64,000 nt of DNA from JAAYCI01 sp031549285 (GTDB taxonomy: Bacteria; Bacillota; Clostridia; Oscillospirales; Ruminococcaceae): the NCBI GenBank assembly GCA_031549285.1, contig JAVBPZ010000003.1:122348-186347 (forward strand), given 5' to 3'. The notes under the pieces were generated by a model. It was not told the DNA's origin and made no database searches. It worked only from the letters and a program-made list of their open reading frames with translations. Positions 59,369 through 64,000 of this stretch are shown here, piece by piece (position 1 is the first letter of the stretch; every line of letters starts with the position of its first letter). The translations under genes and the position numbers were made by a program.

Positions 59369-59415
59369 GCATGAATCCCCGTATGGCAGCGCACAGGCGC
59401 ACTTTTGCCTCCCGC

Positions 59416-59682
59416 CTATCTTTCCCGCACCGTAACCTCCACTGTGTCTCCCGGCTGTTTGCCTATCTGGGCGCGAATATCCTTGCGTATCCCCAAAATA
59501 TGTCCCGGGGTACCCATGCGCACCAGGCTGCCGTCATATTCCACCCCATCAAAGGTCGCGTGCACCGGCACCCGTCCTTTCCCAAACACCTCGCGCACGT
59601 CAAACGGCACCTCCACATAAGCCCCGTCCATCTCCGGCACCTTTTGTATCACCGCCCGGAACGTATATGTTTTTTCATCCAT
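59416..59682 (-). CDS. DUF1905 domain-containing protein
   Basis: An 88-residue small soluble protein of family DUF1905. The conserved line is YTFRAVIQKVPEMDGAYVEV, PFDVREVFGKGRVPVHATFD, and DGVEYDGSLVRMGTPGHILG, ending IRAQIGKQPGDTVEVTV. It has the fold related to beta-barrel YdeI/OmdA-type pairs. The function is unknown. GGGAGGGG precedes the ATG. Confidence 0.9.
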   Translation of the reverse strand: MDEKTYTFRAVIQKVPEMDGAYVEVPFDVREVFGKGRVPVHATFDGVEYDGSLVRMGTPGHILGIRKDIRAQIGKQPGDTVEVTVRER

Positions 59683-59789
59683 CTTTTCGCCCCTCCCGGC
59701 GCACCTTTTTATACTCCATCATATTCATTCTATTGTATATCTTCTTCCTGCACAAGCCCGCTTTGCCGCACCGCCGCATCCCCTCCCAT

Positions 59790-59818
59790 TTGAAAATATC
59801 CCCGCCTACCCGTATACT
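59790..59818 (+). promoter_or_regulatory. Promoter of the lipid kinase gene
   Basis: TTGAAA (59790-59795), exactly 17 bp, TATACT (59813-59818). The leader to 60017 is about 190 bases; short direct repeats ACTAGAAT follow the -10. No gene was seen in 59683-60016. Confidence 0.7.
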
Positions 59819-60016
59819 ATTACTAGAATACTAGAATCTATTCCAAACCATACGCTGTTGTTTGAAAGTTCACGGTTCCTATTGCGGTCCAGGTCCTCTC
59901 CCCGCGCAATTTCCGTCTTTGGGCTTCTATGCAAATCGCATTTCCTTTTATACAGGAACCGGCCACCGCGCCACAAACCCCTTCGGCCACCACACAGATA
60001 CAACGAGGTACCCGCC

Positions 60017-60904
60017 ATGCCAAAAACCATGTTGTTCATTTTCAATCCCTATACCGGCGGCGGCCGGCTGAAAAACAAGCTGATGCAAATCCTGTGCGAG
60101 TTCGCAGATGCCGGATACATGGTCACCACCTGCCCCACCACCGCCATGGGCGATGCCCGCCGCTTTGCGCAAAATGCCCAGGACTACGACCTGGTGGTCT
60201 GCTGCGGCGGCGACGGCACGCTGAACGAGGTAGTGGACGGCATCCGGCACCACAAAACTCCGCCGCTGGTGGGGTATATCCCCGGCGGCACCACCAACGA
60301 CTTCGCCGCCTCGCTGCTGCTGCCCAAAAGTGACATGCTCACCGCCGCGCGTCGCATCATTCATCCTAAAAAAATATTTCAATGCGACATCGGCCTGTTC
60401 AATGAACAAGCCTTCACCTATGTGGCCGCCTTTGGCGCCTTTACCGATGTTCCCTACCGCACCAAACAGAAATTCAAAAACGTCCTTGGGTACTTTGCCT
60501 ATATTCTAGAGGCCGCTTCCCGCCTGCCCACGCTGCGCACCAGCCATGTAGCGCTCCGGTGCGATGGCTGCGAAATAGAGGATGATTTTCTTGTTGGCAT
60601 GATCACCAATTCCTCCTCTCTCGCCGGTTTTTCTTTCCCAAACAAACAGCGCCCCCACCTGGACGATGGCCTGTTCGAGGTCCTGCTGGTGCACCGTCCC
60701 ACCCACCTGTCGGACCTTGGCGCGCTGTCCGCCGCGCTCCTCACCCGCAACGTCGCGCACCCTGGCCTCACCACCCTGCGCGCCAGCTCCATCGCCGTCA
60801 CCGGCGCCGAGCCCATCGCCTGGACACTGGACGGCGAATTCGGCGGCGAATGCGCCCAGGCGAACATCACCGTACTGCCAAAATCGTTGCACATCTGCAT
60901 CTAG
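60017..60904 (+). CDS. Diacylglycerol kinase family lipid kinase (DgkB/YegS-like)
   Basis: A 295-residue cytoplasmic lipid kinase. The N-terminal catalytic domain has LFIFNPYTGGGRLKNKL and the nucleotide-binding CCGGDGTLNEVVDGI, then GYIPGGTTNDFAASL. The C-terminal beta domain has the DDGLFEVLLVH pattern and TLDGEFGGE. It fits DagK/YegS proteins that phosphorylate diacylglycerol or related lipids during membrane lipid recycling. The start was set at 60017, with GAGGT upstream; an open frame runs back to 59858. Exact substrate not shown. Confidence 0.9.
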   Translation: MPKTMLFIFNPYTGGGRLKNKLMQILCEFADAGYMVTTCPTTAMGDARRFAQNAQDYDLVVCCGGDGTLNEVVDGIRHHKTPPLVGYIPGGTTNDFAASLLLPKSDMLTAARRIIHPKKIFQCDIGLFNEQAFTYVAAFGAFTDVPYRTKQKFKNVLGYFAYILEAASRLPTLRTSHVALRCDGCEIEDDFLVGMITNSSSLAGFSFPNKQRPHLDDGLFEVLLVHRPTHLSDLGALSAALLTRNVAHPGLTTLRASSIAVTGAEPIAWTLDGEFGGECAQANITVLPKSLHICI

Positions 60905-60936
60905 TTGGCTACCGTTGCATATTATACATTTATGTT

Positions 60937-60950
60937 AGTATAAATATTCA
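60937..60950. promoter_or_regulatory. ArgR-box-like site, upstream copy
   Basis: AGTATAAATATTCA, identical to the site at 61097, 160 bp downstream. It resembles the ARG-box half pattern (AT-rich core before ATTCA). The identical pair ahead of an amino-acid importer suggests regulated expression, perhaps by ArgR. Confidence 0.4.
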
Positions 60951-61089
60951 TTGACTTTCTCTCCTCTTCCTCGCAACACATCCATCCTCCCCCGCCCTAT
61001 TCATTAAAAGCGCTTCCGCGCTCCTTTATTCTATATGACACATCACATCTATTATGGTCCTTCACCAAAAACAAATTTATAATAATACA

Positions 61090-61118
61090 TTGACAAAGTA
61101 TAAATATTCAATTATAAT
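61090..61118 (+). promoter_or_regulatory. Consensus promoter with a second ArgR-box-like site in the spacer
   Basis: TTGACA (61090-61095), exactly 17 bp, TATAAT (61113-61118). The spacer carries AGTATAAATATTCA (61097-61110), identical to 60937-60950. A small hairpin AGGGGC-AA-GCCCCT lies at 61131-61144 in the leader. Confidence 0.85.
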
Positions 61119-61184
61119 GGAACAAGTTTCAGGGGCAAGCCCCTAAGCAAATGCTTACCAAAGTAACAAAGGAGTGGACATCTC

Positions 61185-61976
61185 ATGAAAAAAACGCTGG
61201 CAATTCTTTTGGCCGCACTGTTGGTTTTTGCCCTCGTTGGTTGCGGCAGCACCACAAACAACACCACCGGGGGCACCTCGGCGGTAGACCGCATCAAAGC
61301 CTCTGGCAAACTGGTGGTCATGACCAACGCCACCTTCCCCCCCTATGAATATGTAAAAGACGGCGCGCCCACCGGCGTCGATATCGAGTTGGCGCAGATG
61401 ATCGCCGACAAGCTGGGTGTCGAACTGGAAGTTCTGGACATGAACTTCGACCTGCTCATCGCCGCACTGCAAAACGGCAAGGGTGACCTTGTTGCCGCCG
61501 GCATGAGCATCACCGAGGAACGCCAAAAAGAGGTCGACTTCTCGGTCCCGTATGTGGACAGCACCCTGCTCATCATCGTGCCGGAAGGCAGCAGCATCAC
61601 CGGCCCGAATGATCTCTCCGGCAAATCGATTGCGGTTCAAGAAAACACCACCAGTGACCTGTACGTCACCGGCGAGGTAGACGCCAAAGAGGTCTCTCGC
61701 TTCAAAAGTGCCGTTGATGCCGGAAACGCCCTGCGCAACGGCAAAGTAGACGCGGTGGTTATGGACGAAATGACCGCCAAGAACATCGTGGACAACAGCA
61801 ATGGCGAGCTGATTCTGCTGGACGACCCGCTCACCCACGAGCAGTACGCCATGGCTATCGCCAAAGGCCAGGAAGATTTCCTCGAGGTGGTTAACGAGGT
61901 TCTCTCCGCCGCTGTGAAGGACGGCACCGTAACCGACCTCATCGAGAAACACATGGTTCTTTCGCAGGAAGGCTAA
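61185..61976 (+). CDS. Amino-acid ABC transporter substrate-binding lipoprotein
   Basis: Cell-surface receptor of a polar amino-acid importer, 263 residues. The signal peptide MKKTLAILLAALLVFAL ends at the lipobox LVGC. The mature domain has SGKLVVMTNATFPPYEYVKD, GVDIELAQMIADKLG, DLLIAALQNGKGDLVAAGMS, ERQKEVDFSVPYVD and a hinge, then KVDAVVMDEMTAKNIV. This is the type 3 solute-binding protein fold of the arginine, glutamine or histidine group. AAAGGAG precedes the ATG. Upstream ArgR-like sites make arginine a candidate, but the substrate cannot be read directly. Confidence 0.92.
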   Translation: MKKTLAILLAALLVFALVGCGSTTNNTTGGTSAVDRIKASGKLVVMTNATFPPYEYVKDGAPTGVDIELAQMIADKLGVELEVLDMNFDLLIAALQNGKGDLVAAGMSITEERQKEVDFSVPYVDSTLLIIVPEGSSITGPNDLSGKSIAVQENTTSDLYVTGEVDAKEVSRFKSAVDAGNALRNGKVDAVVMDEMTAKNIVDNSNGELILLDDPLTHEQYAMAIAKGQEDFLEVVNEVLSAAVKDGTVTDLIEKHMVLSQEG

Positions 61977-61989
61977 TCACAAAACCGGG

Positions 61990-62030
61990 CGGGTTGTGCC
62001 TGCTTTTATCAAAGCAGGGCGCAACCCGTT
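61990..62030 (+). terminator. Stem-loop between the binding-protein and permease genes
   Basis: CGGGTTGTGCCTGCTTT / AAAGCAGGGCGCAACCCG, nearly perfect, loop TATC, then TTTCTTCTT. A partial terminator or 3' stabiliser that lets the binding protein be made in excess over the membrane parts, a common layout. Confidence 0.7.
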
Positions 62031-62198
62031 TCTTCTTGTATTTATACACCTTCCCCGGTTATCTCTTTTTAAATTTGTTCACAGTCAACGGGCGCTGGTC
62101 AAGCCCGGTACAAATGGCCTCTGCGGATATGCTTTCTGCTCCGCCGCCATTTGTCCGGCGCCAGATTTCCGTTCACTCCAGAAAAAGGGTGGGTTGTC

Positions 62199-62951
62199 AT
62201 GTTCCAAACCTGGCTTACAAATCTCTCCAGTCATTCCGTTCTCGCCAGCACTTCCGAGGGCTGGTTACAGCATTTTAAAGACCAATTGATTGGTGCGCTG
62301 ATACGGGAAAACCGCTGGAAAATGTACCTGAACGGCCTTGCCACCACCATCGCCCTTGCGGTGTTTGCCTGCATCATCGGCATCATCCTGGGCCTGCTGG
62401 TGGCTATTGTCAAAATCTACGCCGAGGGCAGCACCAACAAGCTTCTGCGGTTTTTAAACGGTTTTTGTAACGTTTATACCACGGTGGTGCGTGGCACCCC
62501 GCTGGTGGTACAGCTGCTCATTTTGTACAGCCTGGCCTTCATGCCAAACGGCTTTGTCGCCTGCGTGCTCGGCTTCGGCATCAACTCCGGCGCCTATGTT
62601 TCCGAAATCTTCCGCGCCGGCATAAACTCGGTCGACATCGGCCAAATGGAGGCCGGACGTTCGCTGGGCCTTTCGCGCAATGGAACCATGCGCTACATCA
62701 TCCTGCCGCAGGCCATCAAAAACATCCTGCCCTCGCTTTTTAATGAGTTTATCGCCCTGGTAAAGGAAACCTCCATCGCCGGCTACATCGCGGTACAGGA
62801 TCTTACCAAAGTCGCCGACGTCATCAAAGGCCGCACCTTCAACATTCTTCCCCTGCTCATTGCGGCGGTCATTTATTTGCTCATGACCTTCGGCCTCACC
62901 CGCCTGCAAAGCGTTATCGAAAGGAGGCTGGCTCGCAGTGATAGACGTTAA
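62199..62951 (+). CDS. Amino-acid ABC transporter permease
   Basis: Membrane subunit of the polar amino-acid importer. It has 250 residues and about five helices. The characteristic segment TTIALAVFACIIGIILGLLVA starts the permease domain, VVRGTPLVVQLLILYSLAF follows, and the EAA loop reads EAGRSLGLSRNGTMRYIILPQA. The start was set at 62199 (MFQTWLTNLSS), with GGGTGG upstream; an open frame runs from 62151. It overlaps the ATPase gene by 14 bases, consistent with coupled translation. Confidence 0.92.
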   Translation: MFQTWLTNLSSHSVLASTSEGWLQHFKDQLIGALIRENRWKMYLNGLATTIALAVFACIIGIILGLLVAIVKIYAEGSTNKLLRFLNGFCNVYTTVVRGTPLVVQLLILYSLAFMPNGFVACVLGFGINSGAYVSEIFRAGINSVDIGQMEAGRSLGLSRNGTMRYIILPQAIKNILPSLFNEFIALVKETSIAGYIAVQDLTKVADVIKGRTFNILPLLIAAVIYLLMTFGLTRLQSVIERRLARSDRR

Positions 62952-63660
62952 ATCCTTACGCAAAAATTTCGGCGACCTTCAGGTGCTGTGCGGCATCGAT
63001 GAAACCATCCAGCAAAGTGAAAAAGTCGCCATTATTGGCCCTTCCGGCTCCGGCAAAAGCACCTTCCTGCGCTGCCTGAACCTGCTGGAAACCCCCACCT
63101 CCGGGGAAATCTGGTTCGAGGGCGAAAACATCACCGCGCCCGGGTGCAACCGGGACCTCATCCGGCAAAAAATGGGCATGGTATTCCAGCACTTTAACCT
63201 GTTTCCACACCTCACCATCCGCCAGAACATCACCCTGGCTCCGGTGAAGTTGGGCCTGCAAACCCAGGAGGAAGCAGACGCCGCCGCCGAGGGTCTGCTC
63301 GCCCGCATCGGCCTTACTGAGAAGGCCGACACCTATCCCGCCATGCTGTCCGGCGGGCAAAAACAGCGGGTAGCCATTGTGCGCGCACTGGCCATGAACC
63401 CAAAGGTCATGCTGTTCGACGAACCCACCAGCGCGCTGGACCCCGAAATGGTCGGCGAGGTGCTGGACGTCATCCGGGAGGTTGCCGAGGCGGGCATGAC
63501 CATGGTCATTGTCACGCACGAAATGGGCTTCGCGCGCGAGGTTGCCACCCGCGTCATGTTCATGGACGAGGGCATCGTGCGGGAACAGGCCACACCAGAT
63601 GAACTGTTCGGTGCCCCCAAGGACGAACGCCTGCGCAGCTTCCTCTCAAAAGTGCTGTAG
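62938..63660 (+). CDS. Amino-acid ABC transporter ATP-binding protein
   Basis: ATPase of the importer, 240 residues, complete. Walker A is GPSGSGKST, the signature LSGGQKQRVAIVRALAM, Walker B VMLFDEPTSALDPEMV, and the H-loop VIVTHEMGF. The GlnQ/HisP-like family. The start is GTG at 62938; AAAGGAGG lies upstream within the permease gene. It ends the three-gene binding protein-permease-ATPase operon. Confidence 0.95.
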   Translation: MIDVKSLRKNFGDLQVLCGIDETIQQSEKVAIIGPSGSGKSTFLRCLNLLETPTSGEIWFEGENITAPGCNRDLIRQKMGMVFQHFNLFPHLTIRQNITLAPVKLGLQTQEEADAAAEGLLARIGLTEKADTYPAMLSGGQKQRVAIVRALAMNPKVMLFDEPTSALDPEMVGEVLDVIREVAEAGMTMVIVTHEMGFAREVATRVMFMDEGIVREQATPDELFGAPKDERLRSFLSKVL

Positions 63661-63772
63661 CTTTCTGCCGCCATCTTTTCAGGGTGCAGCGCACATCTGT
63701 ACGCGTTTTTCAAAGCTTTCATGCTTCTAAAGCAATCCAACGTACTTCCCGAATGAATGGTAGCATATCGTG

Positions 63773-63865
63773 GGGCAAGCCGCGGGGTATTATACCCGTT
63801 GTCGCCCTCCTTACTCGGCCATGAGAATGCAAGCATTCGCGTGGCACTCGCTTCGTCGGGCAATA
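63773..63865 (+). repeat. Family A element, copy 3 (5' part missing)
   Basis: Only the right half is present: from GGGGCAAGCCGCGGGGTATTATACCCGTTG-type sequence through CGAGAATGC-AA-GCATTC to CGTCGGGCAATAA. It is followed directly by copy 4, so a tandem arrangement. In the last 340 bases no gene was seen besides repeats. Confidence 0.8.
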
Positions 63866-64000
63866 ACAGGTATTAACCCCGGGGCAGAGCCCCGGCCTCG
63901 CGCGTCGCGCGGTTACCGCGGCAGCCCGGAGGCCGCCATCCCATTAATCTCTTGGGCGAAGAACGCGGGGTATTATACCCGGTGTCGCCCACCAGACTCA
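63863..64000 (+). repeat. Family A element, copy 4 (cut by window edge)
   Basis: Begins ATAACAGGTATTAACCCCGG and continues through the GC hairpins, with more changes than copies 1 and 2 (for example GCGCGTCGCGCGG). It reaches TATACCCGGTGTCGCCC before the window ends, so the second module is only partly visible. Confidence 0.8.

Noticed and set aside
1..64000. tRNA, rRNA, prophage or insertion sequence
   Set aside because: No cloverleaf-type CCA-ended genes, no rRNA-like stretches, no integrase, transposase or phage structural genes were found.

Overview
The window looks like chromosomal DNA of a GC-rich member of the Clostridia, most likely Oscillospiraceae/Ruminococcaceae close to the Faecalibacterium-Gemmiger-Subdoligranulum group. 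This is inferred from gene content and order (prs-pth-mfd, zapA-U32 peptidase, hrcA-grpE-dnaK-dnaJ with a CIRCE element, maf-DUF4321, rny-ymdB), a threonyl T-box, a THF riboswitch, a preQ1-III-like riboswitch before queT, and several ECF transporter S components. No rRNA, tRNA, CRISPR array, prophage or insertion sequence was seen. Most of the window is ordinary housekeeping DNA.

Layout. 1-2403 (minus): LytTR regulator, DUF3021 membrane protein and an ABC-2 exporter cut by the left edge. 2986-6657 (minus): pyruvate phosphate dikinase followed by a membrane-anchored zinc-ribbon protein. 7097-15884 (plus): prs, pth, mfd, a SurA/PrsA-like lipoprotein, ftsH. 15991-26839 (minus): queT with its riboswitch, aspS-hisS, mgsA, minD, a 54-residue membrane peptide, maf, DUF4321, dut, a U32 protein, zapA. 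27326-31641 (plus): glycogen phosphorylase and a cytoplasmic GH13 amylase. 31797-36859 (minus): the HrcA heat-shock operon. 37141-46647: HD protein, adenine deaminase, folT with THF riboswitch, M3 oligopeptidase, a lipoprotein, metA, HU, an MFS transporter. 47529-51975: FMN-binding lipoprotein, a divergent pair (small membrane protein / XRE-S24 repressor) around an operator array, then a radical-SAM plus DUF4130 pair thought to act in DNA metabolism. 52231-60904: thrS, rny-ymdB, prfC, DUF1905, a lipid kinase. 61185-63660: a complete polar amino-acid ABC importer.

The most interesting structure is non-coding. There are two families of dispersed palindromic elements: family A of about 187 bp (2511, 46658 and a tandem pair at 63773-64000), and family B of GC-rich double hairpins (16737, 22681, 43038) whose first stems differ in sequence but keep pairing. 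A 42-bp tandem repeat lies at 47109-47292. The repressor region at 48503-48612 carries 15-bp palindromes about 30 bp apart, two of them inside the spacers of near-consensus divergent promoters. Between maf and minD the usual mreBCD-mrdA-minC genes are absent, and the 54-residue ORF there resembles the N-terminus of a class B penicillin-binding protein.

Many starts were moved inward from the longest ORF because the ribosome-binding site, CIRCE element or T-box rules out the longer form. Functions come from recognising sequence motifs by eye; no database search was run.
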